Under the pieces are notes generated by a model. The model saw nothing but the letters and a program-made list of their open reading frames with translations. It had not been told where the DNA came from and did not search any database. The position numbers and the translations under genes were made by a program. From the NCBI GenBank assembly GCA_038065635.1, contig JBBTQP010000010.1, forward strand, positions 1 to 20,335: DNA of 20,335 nucleotides, read 5' to 3'. The stretch comes from JAHJFW01 sp038065635. Lineage in GTDB: Bacteria > Patescibacteriota > Patescibacteriia > 2-12-FULL-60-25. Below are positions 7,158 through 14,310 of this stretch, piece by piece (position 1 is the first letter of the stretch; the number at the start of each line of letters is the position of its first letter).

Positions 7158-8678
7158 ATGGGTGAAAAAGTGCATTCTCTTGAAGATTTGACCGTCCAAT
7201 TGAATCGACTTCGATCGGAAGGTAAAAAGATCGTGCAATGCCACGGGTGTTTTGATTTGCTTCATGCCGGTCATTTGAAGCATTTCGAGTCCGCCAAAAA
7301 AGAAGGCGATGTTTTGGTCGTTACTGTTACAAGCGACAGGTTTGTGAATAAAGGACCAGGGCGTCCCGTGTTTCCTCATCAGATTCGCGCGGAAACGCTT
7401 GCCGCACTTCATATAGTTGATTACGTCGCCGTATGTGATAGCCCGAGCGCAGTACAAGTTATAGATCTTCTTCGACCGGATGTATTTGTGAAGGGAAAGA
7501 ATTATGCCGATAAGTGCAACGATGAAACCACGAATACTTTTGAAGAAAAACAGGCGGTGGAACGAAACGGCGGTCGAATGTATTTTACGCCAGAGACGGT
7601 TTTCGGTTCCAGTTCTCTTTTGAATCAACATTTTGATCTTTATCCGCGAGAGATGCAATTGTTCCTCGAGGACTTTCGTAAGAGGTATACGTCCGACGAT
7701 ATTGTTAAGGCGCTTGATGGAATACGAGGTCTCAAGGTGCTCGTGGTTGGCGATGCGGTTGTGGATGAATATCATTACGTTTCACCGATGGGTCGAACAT
7801 CGAAATCGAACATCGTGGCGAGCCGCTTTTTAAGCGATGAATCTTTTGCCGGAGGAATATTTGCCTGCGCAAATCATGTTGCTGGTTTTTGCGATGACGT
7901 TCATCTTGTTACCTGTCTCGGTCTTCGGGACACCAAGGAGGACTACATTAGACGAAATCTCAAACCGAATATCAAAACAAGTTTTGTATATAGAGCTGAT
8001 TGTCCTACCACGGTTAAGCGTCGATATGTTGACCGTGGAAATCTTTCGAAATTGTTCGAAGTGTATTTTTTTGAAGATGCGCCGATGCCGGACGAAGCTG
8101 AAGATCAGATGGTTTCCGTGCTTGAAAAACTTCTTCCGGAGTACGATGTTGTCATTTCGCTGGATTATGCCCATGGATTTTTGAGTCAGCGTACTATAAA
8201 TTTGCTCGCGGAACGTTCAAAGTTTTTAGCGGTTAATACACAGACCAATGCCGCCAATATCGGGTATAATCCTGTTGTGAAATATCCACGCGCGGACTAT
8301 GTGTGCATTGATGAGCCGGAGTTGCGGCTTGCCACTCGCGACCGTTTTGGAGCGATTGAACCGCTTTTGACGGCCGTGACGGAAAAGCTCAAAAGTTCAA
8401 AAGGAGTTGTCACTCGAGGACATAGGGGATGTCTTGTGACTGAAGTCGGCAAAGGGTTGGCTCACATTCCTGTAATGTCGCAAAAGATCGTGGATACCGT
8501 TGGAGCAGGGGATGCGTTTCTCGCGATCACCGCGCCATGCGTCGCCAGCGGTTTGCCAATGGAGCTCGTTGGATTTATCGGTAATGCAGTTGGCGCAAAG
8601 GCGGTTACAATCGTCGGAAATCGCGAATCCGTAGAACCGGAATCGTTAATTCAAACTATTAAAGCATTAATGGCGTAA
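7158..8678 (+). CDS. Bifunctional nucleotidyltransferase-PfkB sugar kinase, HldE-like with reversed domain order
   Basis: This 506-residue fusion has an N-terminal cytidylyltransferase-fold domain (about 1-165), with HAGH (36-39) in CFDLLHAGH and GSSS near its end. Its C-terminal PfkB-family kinase domain (about 190-506) carries DTVGAGD (446-452), whose last Asp is the usual catalytic base. In E. coli HldE, which phosphorylates heptose-7-phosphate and adds AMP to heptose-1-phosphate, the order is kinase then adenylyltransferase; here it is reversed. I use ATG 7158: the upstream TTG 7113 lies in the -35, and ATG 7147 is out of frame. It is the first gene of a tight operon, 4 bases before the SIS isomerase. 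A heptose or related sugar-phosphate is the likely substrate; the nucleotide used is not known. Confidence 0.87.
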   Translation: MGEKVHSLEDLTVQLNRLRSEGKKIVQCHGCFDLLHAGHLKHFESAKKEGDVLVVTVTSDRFVNKGPGRPVFPHQIRAETLAALHIVDYVAVCDSPSAVQVIDLLRPDVFVKGKNYADKCNDETTNTFEEKQAVERNGGRMYFTPETVFGSSSLLNQHFDLYPREMQLFLEDFRKRYTSDDIVKALDGIRGLKVLVVGDAVVDEYHYVSPMGRTSKSNIVASRFLSDESFAGGIFACANHVAGFCDDVHLVTCLGLRDTKEDYIRRNLKPNIKTSFVYRADCPTTVKRRYVDRGNLSKLFEVYFFEDAPMPDEAEDQMVSVLEKLLPEYDVVISLDYAHGFLSQRTINLLAERSKFLAVNTQTNAANIGYNPVVKYPRADYVCIDEPELRLATRDRFGAIEPLLTAVTEKLKSSKGVVTRGHRGCLVTEVGKGLAHIPVMSQKIVDTVGAGDAFLAITAPCVASGLPMELVGFIGNAVGAKAVTIVGNRESVEPESLIQTIKALMA

Positions 8679-8682
8679 TTAT

Positions 8683-9267
8683 ATGGCGTTCAAAGATTTT
8701 TTTCAGAAGTTTACGACCGACATTCTTTTTACTCTTGCGAATACGCGCGTTACATCCATCGATGGAAAAGCGGTGGATTCAATGTTCGCTCTTCAGGCGA
8801 TTGCGGAAAAGTTTAAGTCGGCTCATGCGGCTGGTGGGAAGATTATTTTCGTTGGAAATGGTGGGAGCGCGGCAATGGCAAGCCATCAAGCTTTCGATTA
8901 TTGGAAGAACGGAAAGATGCGAGCCATTGCTTTTAATGACTCATCGTTGTTAACAGGTGGTGGGAACGATTTCGGATATCCCGACGTTTTTTCTCAACCT
9001 ATTGCAATGTTCGCAGAGGCGCGAGATGTGGTTGTGGCTATTTCAAGTTCCGGTCAATCGCAGAATATTTTGAACGCCGCGAAAAAAGCGAAGGAGATTG
9101 GATGCCACGTGATTACAATGTCCGCGTTTAAGAATGACAATCCACTACGATCTCTTGGCGACGTAAATATATATTTGGACACAATGGTGTACGGACATGC
9201 GGAACTTGGACATGAAACGATTTTGCATTCGATTTTGGATTACACGATTTACGGAAACGGCGCTTGA
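8683..9267 (+). CDS. SIS-domain sugar-phosphate isomerase, GmhA-like
   Basis: This 194-residue single SIS domain matches the size of phosphoheptose isomerase GmhA, which turns sedoheptulose-7-phosphate into D-glycero-D-manno-heptose-7-phosphate. NGGSAAMASH and SSSGQS are the phosphate-binding loops. Against my memory of E. coli GmhA, the zinc/active-site His of the first motif is kept. The Glu four residues later is Asp (HQAFD), and in the C-terminal helix the Gln position is Glu while the final His is kept (AELGHETILH). These changes could mean a different ketose phosphate. ATG 8683 lies 4 bases after the kinase stop with no ribosome binding site, so translation is probably coupled. The next gene starts 6 bases after its stop. 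Confidence 0.83.
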   Translation: MAFKDFFQKFTTDILFTLANTRVTSIDGKAVDSMFALQAIAEKFKSAHAAGGKIIFVGNGGSAAMASHQAFDYWKNGKMRAIAFNDSSLLTGGGNDFGYPDVFSQPIAMFAEARDVVVAISSSGQSQNILNAAKKAKEIGCHVITMSAFKNDNPLRSLGDVNIYLDTMVYGHAELGHETILHSILDYTIYGNGA

Positions 9268-9273
9268 CTGAAT

Positions 9274-9765
9274 ATGCCGCGAGACACGCGAACGAAAATC
9301 GTAACGCCAAAACAGCTCGCCGCGATTGCGGAGGAGGCGCGAGCGCAAGGAAAAAAAGTCGTACATTGTCACGGCGTTTTCGATCTAGTGCATCCCGGGC
9401 ATATTAATTATTTCGAACGCTCGCGAGAGTTAGGCGACATCCTTTACGTCGGTGTACTTGCGGATAAGTTTGTTAAGAAAGGTCCGGATAGACCGAGATT
9501 TTCTGAGCAAGTGAGACTTGCCTGGGTTGCGGCTTTGGAGTGTGTGGATTACGTGGTGTTGAATGATGAGGAAGAAGGGCCGTGGAATATTATGCGCTTG
9601 GTGCGTCCTAGTGTTTATACAAAAGGAGTAAGTGAACAGGTAAAACTGGATGACCCGAACAGTTTGTTGCACAAGGATAAGAATTTGATCGAGGAACTTG
9701 GTGGTGAGATTCGGTTCACGCCTGAAGTCCAAATACATTCCACGGATATTTTCAAACGTCTTTAA
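9274..9765 (+). CDS. Cytidylyltransferase-fold nucleotidyltransferase (HldE C-terminal / TagD-like)
   Basis: This 163-residue stand-alone domain has the HxGH signature HPGH (40-43) in GVFDLVHPGH and a closing IHSTDI motif (about 156-161), the two parts of the nucleotide-binding site. It resembles the N-terminal domain of the 7158-8678 fusion, including the KKGPDRPRF segment, so the operon holds two related nucleotidyltransferases. One may use the heptose-type phosphate and the other a different sugar or alcohol phosphate; the sequence does not say which. ATG 9274 follows the SIS stop by 6 bases. No clear terminator hairpin follows; the next promoter starts 3 bases after its stop. Confidence 0.86.
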   Translation: MPRDTRTKIVTPKQLAAIAEEARAQGKKVVHCHGVFDLVHPGHINYFERSRELGDILYVGVLADKFVKKGPDRPRFSEQVRLAWVAALECVDYVVLNDEEEGPWNIMRLVRPSVYTKGVSEQVKLDDPNSLLHKDKNLIEELGGEIRFTPEVQIHSTDIFKRL

Positions 9766-9768
9766 CGC

Positions 9769-9797
9769 TTGACATTTCAGCTTTTTTCGTGCAAACA
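9769..9797 (+). promoter_or_regulatory. Possible promoter of the large radical SAM gene
   Basis: TTGACA (9769-9774) and, at 17 bases, CAAACA (9792-9797), with a run of six T in the spacer. The -10 is weak. A second TTGACA at 9816-9821 has TAGAGG (9833-9838) at only 11 bases, which is too short. GAGGG at 9835-9839 is the ribosome binding site for ATG 9847. Confidence 0.45.
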
Positions 9798-9846
9798 TTC
9801 GCTCGTTCGACAACCTTGACAACTAGAGGGAGTAGAGGGTGTAAGA

Positions 9847-11673
9847 ATGCCTACGGTTTTGTACGTGATGCGTGACGACGGGTACATGACGGAGCCGATG
9901 AGCGTGATGATGCTCTCGGCGCTCGGACAGCAGTGTGGATGGTCGTCGCGACTCGCGCTGCTGGAAAGGGACAACATCACCGACGTGGTGAATGAGATGA
10001 AGCCGGATGTGGTTGCGTTCAGCGCCATCACCGGTTCTCATCAGGCGTTCCTTACAGCGAACGCCGCGATCAAGAAGGCCGCGCCTTCCGTGAAAACGGT
10101 GATCGGCGGGCCGTACGCGACGTTCCGCCCAACCGTAATCACCGAGTATCCGTTCGACGCGCTTGGCGTGGGCGAATGCGATGACTCGTGGCCAGAGCTG
10201 CTGCGTGCATTGGAGACAGGTGTCTCCATCGACAACATCCCGAACATCATCACGCCGAATAACGCGTCTCGCGTGCTTCGGCGATCGCTCACGGACGCGA
10301 GCGGATGGATGATCACCTCGGAACACCTGCGCCCGCGCAAGACCAATCTGGATGACCTGCCGTTCATGGACAGGGAGTTGGTCTACGCGAACACCGCGTT
10401 CAAGGTTCGCCCCAAGCGGACCATGATGGCGGGTCGCGGATGCCCGTTTCGTTGCACGTATTGCTTCGAGCACGCGTGGAACGAGATGTACCAGGGCAAG
10501 GGCAAGGTTTTCCAGAAGATGAGCGTGCCTCGTCTCATGGAAGAGCTCGTGCAACTCAAGCGTAACTGGGACACGCGCTACATCAAGTGGTACGACGACG
10601 TTTTTCCGGTTCTCGACGAGGACTGGCTCGAGGAGTTCGCGGAGGCCTATCCTCGCGACGTCGGGCTGCCGTTCCACTGCTTGGTTCGCGCTGAGATGGT
10701 CACGGAGCACCGGCTCAAGCTTCTCAAGAAGGCCGGTATCTCGTCGCTTTCCATGTCGGTCGAGGCCGGGAATCCCTTCGTACGGGACTACGTTCTCATT
10801 CGGGACATGACCGACGAGGACATGCGGAGGGCGTTCGCACTATGCCGCGAGTTTCGTATCCCCACCATGACCAACTCCATTCTCGGAGTTCCGGCGCCAA
10901 CCCTTCCTGACGTGAATGCCAGCAAGGAGATGTACGATCAGCAGTTGGCAAAAGTGCTGTCCGTTGCGGTCGAGGTGGACCCGAGGCGGACGAAGCGACG
11001 TAAGCATCTCGTGGATGTCGTTCGCGAGATTCGCGAGAGCACTCCGGACGAGTTGAAGGCACGCAGTGCGGTCGACTTCGTTTTGCGCGACGCAGGAGTC
11101 CGCGCAACGTACATCGAGTACGACGAGGACTCGGTGAGATACTGCGCGGATCGCCAGGTGAGCTTCGGCGAATTTCCCATGTTCTTCCCGTACCAAGGGA
11201 CGCAGCTTGGGAACTACGCCGTTCGCCACGGGTATTTCGACGGCAATTACGACGAGTTGCCGGCGAGCTACCAAACCACGTCGCCACTCGAGTGCTACAC
11301 GAGTGGCGAAAAGCGCGTTCAGCAGAATCTGGCGCTCTTGGGGACGATCGTGCTCTTCTTCGCGGGGAGCTACAATCCGATCCTGAATGCGCTAGCAAAG
11401 CCGGTTTCGCGGCTTGCGATCGACGTGCTGTCGCGACTTCCGTTCACGAACTTGTATTTGCGGGTGTATTCGGTAACGAAGAACACCATGCAGGCAGGGA
11501 GGATCTACCGCCTCCCGTATAGGTTCCGTGAGCGGCTGAACGACCTCTGGACCAACTACAAGCTAGACTGGTTCAAACAGACCACCAAAGCGGAAGAGGT
11601 GGCTGTGGATCGTCGAGGTTTTCCGGGAGATCGTCCCGGTGGCCAAACTCTGGGCGGTCCGCCGTCCAACTGA
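9847..11673 (+). CDS. B12-binding-type radical SAM protein (class B-like) with a central insertion
   Basis: This 608-residue protein has an N-terminal cobalamin-binding-like Rossmann domain (about 1-135, with IGGPYAT and GVGECD) and the radical SAM cysteines C199-x3-C203-x2-C206 (GRGCPFRCTYC). It also has SVEAGNP, and the family segment FFPYQGT at about 446. Relatives include methyltransferases and ring-forming enzymes. I do not see the classical B12 DxHxxG motif, so cobalamin may be absent or bound base-off. Between GVPAPT and FFPYQGT, about 70 charged residues (about 369-440) replace a normally short connection. The C-terminal region (about 495-585) is helical and ends in a Gly/Pro tail. 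GAGGG 7 bases upstream sets ATG 9847. The gene is strongly G+C-rich and has its own terminator. A sugar or lipid substrate is only inferred. Confidence 0.84.
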   Translation: MPTVLYVMRDDGYMTEPMSVMMLSALGQQCGWSSRLALLERDNITDVVNEMKPDVVAFSAITGSHQAFLTANAAIKKAAPSVKTVIGGPYATFRPTVITEYPFDALGVGECDDSWPELLRALETGVSIDNIPNIITPNNASRVLRRSLTDASGWMITSEHLRPRKTNLDDLPFMDRELVYANTAFKVRPKRTMMAGRGCPFRCTYCFEHAWNEMYQGKGKVFQKMSVPRLMEELVQLKRNWDTRYIKWYDDVFPVLDEDWLEEFAEAYPRDVGLPFHCLVRAEMVTEHRLKLLKKAGISSLSMSVEAGNPFVRDYVLIRDMTDEDMRRAFALCREFRIPTMTNSILGVPAPTLPDVNASKEMYDQQLAKVLSVAVEVDPRRTKRRKHLVDVVREIRESTPDELKARSAVDFVLRDAGVRATYIEYDEDSVRYCADRQVSFGEFPMFFPYQGTQLGNYAVRHGYFDGNYDELPASYQTTSPLECYTSGEKRVQQNLALLGTIVLFFAGSYNPILNALAKPVSRLAIDVLSRLPFTNLYLRVYSVTKNTMQAGRIYRLPYRFRERLNDLWTNYKLDWFKQTTKAEEVAVDRRGFPGDRPGGQTLGGPPSN

Positions 11674-11694
11674 CCGAAGGGTCTTCAAACGTGA

Positions 11695-11726
11695 AGCGGT
11701 TCGACACTCGTCGAGCCGCTTTTTTC
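11695..11726 (+). terminator. Terminator of the large radical SAM gene
   Basis: An 11-bp stem, AGCGGTTCGAC (11695-11705) and GTCGAGCCGCT (11710-11720), with one G-T pair, loop ACTC, followed by TTTTT. Confidence 0.92.
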
Positions 11727-11755
11727 TTGCGCAAATTATTGATTTTTAGTAGAGT
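11727..11755 (+). promoter_or_regulatory. Promoter of the GT2 gene, probably leaderless
   Basis: TTGCGC (11727-11732), a 17-base spacer, then TAGAGT (11750-11755). It starts one base after the terminator T-run. The start codon is 11 bases past the -10, so the mRNA leader is about 5 bases or less. Confidence 0.6.
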
Positions 11756-11766
11756 CATATAATTAC

Positions 11767-12513
11767 ATGGATATTTCATTAAGCATTATCGTCCCGGCGT
11801 TGAACGAGGCGAAGAACATAGAAGCTGCCATCGCTGGAGCCAAGCGTTCATTGGCGGAAGCTAATATCACGAATGTCGAGTTTCTTGTTATGACGTGCCT
11901 TGATCGCGATCTCAAGAGCGACGGTACTGTGGATATCGTTAGAAAACTCGCCGAACAAGATCCGCGCATACGTTCAATTCACGTAGACGTATATCAGAAG
12001 CTCGGAGAAAAATATCGCAATGCTGTTCGGTTGGCGACGAAAGAATACTCCATGATGATTCCTGGAGACAATGAAAACGATCCCGCATCTTTTCCAGTGA
12101 TTTTTTCCAACATCGGAAAGGCAGATATGGTTGTATCGTATACATCGAATCCCGAAGAACGTCCTTTGTATCGCAGAATTATCTCAAAAACTTATACAAC
12201 CTGTTTGAATATTTTGTTTTTGCACAGAATGCCTTATTACAACGGGATAAACGTTTATCGTTCGGAGGATCTTCGCAACGCTTTGCCGCAAACAGACAGC
12301 TTCGCGTACGCCGCCGAAATCTTGTTGACATTGTTAAAGCAGAAGAAGACGTACGTGGTGGTTCCTGCGCGAGTTCAGTTTCGTTTCGGGAAAACAAAAG
12401 CGCTTGGATGGAATAGTTTGAAAAGTGTCATCGCGGCAATTCTTAGATTGAGAACGCGCCTTGCATTTAAGCGACCGTCTTCATCTGGCGTGGAGTCTGA
12501 AGATAAAGGATGA
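11767..12513 (+). CDS. Family 2 glycosyltransferase
   Basis: This 248-residue GT-A fold enzyme has IIVPALNE at the N-terminus, DRDLKSDGT (about 46-54), and GDNEND at about 100-105 in place of the usual metal-binding DxD. It has no long membrane segments, so it resembles the catalytic domain of dolichyl/polyprenyl-phosphate mannose synthases. Such enzymes move a sugar from a nucleotide donor to a polyprenyl phosphate or a growing glycan. There is no Shine-Dalgarno sequence; ATG 11767 is 11 bases after the predicted -10. The gene is lower in G+C than the radical SAM gene before it. A dehydrogenase gene follows after 23 bases, so they are probably co-transcribed. Confidence 0.86.
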   Translation: MDISLSIIVPALNEAKNIEAAIAGAKRSLAEANITNVEFLVMTCLDRDLKSDGTVDIVRKLAEQDPRIRSIHVDVYQKLGEKYRNAVRLATKEYSMMIPGDNENDPASFPVIFSNIGKADMVVSYTSNPEERPLYRRIISKTYTTCLNILFLHRMPYYNGINVYRSEDLRNALPQTDSFAYAAEILLTLLKQKKTYVVVPARVQFRFGKTKALGWNSLKSVIAAILRLRTRLAFKRPSSSGVESEDKG

Positions 12514-12536
12514 GATTTCTTGTCGCATAGGATTTT

Positions 12537-13367
12537 ATGGAAAATATCGCTATTATTGGAACCGGAATGGTTGGCGGCGCTCTTTGTAGATATTTTCAAA
12601 CAAAGAATATCAATGTAGGACTATTCGATCCGCCCAAGGGCTACAATGATGTTTCGGTTCTTTCGGAGGCGGACGTTATATTTGTAGCGGTTCCAACTCC
12701 TCATTATTTGGATGGCTCCGGATTTGATGATTCGTTTTTGCGTTCGGCGATTTCGGCAATTCCTGTTTCCGGAAAGACGATTGTTTTGAAATCGACAATT
12801 TTGCCCGGAACAACCGATCGTTTTCAGCAAGAATTTTCGCAGCATCGGATATTATTTAATCCGGAATTTTTGACGGAATCAAAGGCAGATCACGACATGC
12901 AGTTTCCAACGCGACAAATAGTGGGCTTCACGGATCAGAGCAGGGGAGATGCGCGAAGAGTTTTGAAAATTTTGCCTCGAGCGCCATTTGAAACCACCAT
13001 ACCTGCCAAAACCGCCGAGCTTGTAAAGTGCATAGGTAATTCTTTTTATTCTCTAAAAGTTACTTTCGCTAACCAGGTGTACGATTTATGCGAAAAGCTT
13101 GATATAGATTATGATGAGGCCAAGCAAATCATGACAGCGGAGCCATGGATGGGGACGCATCATTGGGACGTGATTCATAAGGGTTATCGTGGCTATGGAG
13201 GCAAGTGTTTGCCCAAGGATACTCGTTCTACGATTCAGTTGGGGGATGCGCATGGAATAGATCTTTCTTTATTGAAACAAGCCGAAGAGTATAATAATGA
13301 TCTTATTAGATCGCAGGGCTTGGATATTAATTGGGAAGAAGGAAGCCCTAAGAAAAATGACGAATGA
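12537..13367 (+). CDS. Short UDP-glucose/GDP-mannose dehydrogenase family protein lacking the C-terminal domain
   Basis: This 276-residue protein has the NAD motif GTGMVG (near residues 8-13), VAVPTP, the central-domain helix with ELVKCIGNSF (substrate-handling Lys and Asn), and the catalytic Cys224 in GYGGKCLPKD. These features define the UDP-sugar 6-dehydrogenases, which oxidise a sugar C6 alcohol to the acid using two NAD+. Family members are normally about 400-450 residues, with a third UDP-binding domain; this one stops soon after the catalytic Cys. Its last codons (KNDE and the stop) lie in a 7-bp repeat (13356-13383). TAGGAT at 12528-12533 is only 3 bases from ATG 12537, too close to be a sure promoter. 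It is either a natural short form or a gene shortened at a repeat. Confidence 0.82.
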   Translation: MENIAIIGTGMVGGALCRYFQTKNINVGLFDPPKGYNDVSVLSEADVIFVAVPTPHYLDGSGFDDSFLRSAISAIPVSGKTIVLKSTILPGTTDRFQQEFSQHRILFNPEFLTESKADHDMQFPTRQIVGFTDQSRGDARRVLKILPRAPFETTIPAKTAELVKCIGNSFYSLKVTFANQVYDLCEKLDIDYDEAKQIMTAEPWMGTHHWDVIHKGYRGYGGKCLPKDTRSTIQLGDAHGIDLSLLKQAEEYNNDLIRSQGLDINWEEGSPKKNDE

Positions 13368-13383
13368 CAAAGCCCGAATGACG
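13356..13383. repeat. Period-7 tandem repeat at the end of the short dehydrogenase gene
   Basis: Four heptamers in a row: AATGACG, AATGACA, AAGCCCG, AATGACG. The TGA stop of the dehydrogenase (13365-13367) lies in the second unit, and the next gene starts 8 bases after the last. Confidence 0.6.
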
Positions 13384-13391
13384 AAACTTTT

Positions 13392-14306
13392 ATGAGTTTA
13401 TTTCTCGTCACCGGCGGCGCCGGATTCATTGGCCATCATCTCGTCGAGAGATTGTTGCGCGACGGACATCGGGTGCGTGTTCTTGATAACCTGTCGACAG
13501 GAAAGCGAGAACGCATCCCACAAGACGCGGAGTTTTTTGAATTGGATTTTACAAAACTTGATGAGATACGTCCGGCATTTGTTGGAGTGGACGGCGTGTT
13601 TCACGTTGGAGCTTTGCCGCGCATTTCTTTCTCCATCGATCATCCGATCGAGTCGTTTCAAGCGAATACTTTTGGCACGCTTAATGTCTTGGTTGCGGCA
13701 CGCGATGCCGGAGTGGAACGCGTCGTATATTCCGGCTCTTCTTCCGCCTACGGAAATTCGGAGGAGCTTCCAAATCGTCCAGATATGCAGGCGAATCCGA
13801 TGAATCCATACGCCTTACAGAAATACAACAGCGAATTACTATTTAAGCAGTTTTCCGATATTTACGGACTTGAGACGGTAGTTCTGCGGTATTTTAACGT
13901 ATATGGTCCAGGCATGGCGGATTCCGGATCGTACGTCACTGTGATTTCTGTATTCGCGCGACAACGCAAGGCCGGTGAGCTGTTAACGATTCATGGAGAT
14001 GGCGAACAGTCGCGCGATTTCACGTATGTCTCCGATGCTGTTGATGCGAACGTGCGAGCCATGACGTCTGATCGCGTTGGGCACGGAGAGATATTGAACG
14101 TCGGAAGCGGAAATAATTATACGGTTAATTACATCGCGAGCGCATTTGGCGGTCCCACCATATTCAAGGAAGGGCGCTCGGCTGAAGCGCGGCATACTCG
14201 CGCAGATGTTTCGAAAACCAAAGAACTTTTGGATTGGGAACCGAATGTGAGTTTTGAAAATGGACTTCGAGAGACGATAAAATGGTTCGGTTTGGAGCCA
14301 AGCTAA
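13392..14306 (+). CDS. NAD-dependent sugar epimerase/dehydratase, first of a tandem pair
   Basis: This 304-residue extended SDR has the NAD motif TGGAGFIG, a serine-rich stretch SGSSSAYG and the catalytic YxxxK in YALQK. It also has LRYFNVYGPGM and the substrate-binding-type GDGEQSRDF. The size and motifs fit UDP-glucose/UDP-GlcNAc 4-epimerase-like enzymes, which invert a sugar hydroxyl through a keto intermediate. The start at ATG 13392 lies 24 bases after the dehydrogenase stop, and no Shine-Dalgarno sequence is visible. A paralogue begins 4 bases after its stop. Both copies keep the Ser-Tyr-Lys set. The exact sugar cannot be told from the sequence. Confidence 0.88.
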   Translation: MSLFLVTGGAGFIGHHLVERLLRDGHRVRVLDNLSTGKRERIPQDAEFFELDFTKLDEIRPAFVGVDGVFHVGALPRISFSIDHPIESFQANTFGTLNVLVAARDAGVERVVYSGSSSAYGNSEELPNRPDMQANPMNPYALQKYNSELLFKQFSDIYGLETVVLRYFNVYGPGMADSGSYVTVISVFARQRKAGELLTIHGDGEQSRDFTYVSDAVDANVRAMTSDRVGHGEILNVGSGNNYTVNYIASAFGGPTIFKEGRSAEARHTRADVSKTKELLDWEPNVSFENGLRETIKWFGLEPS

Positions 14307-14310
14307 TAAT

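Noticed and set aside
9823..10710. 295-codon minus-strand open frame
   Set aside because: It is antisense to the cysteine motif region of the large radical SAM gene and has low-complexity Arg/His-rich content.
12528..12533. TAGGAT as a promoter -10 for the short dehydrogenase gene
   Set aside because: It is only 3 bases from the start codon and has no -35; co-transcription with the GT2 gene is simpler.
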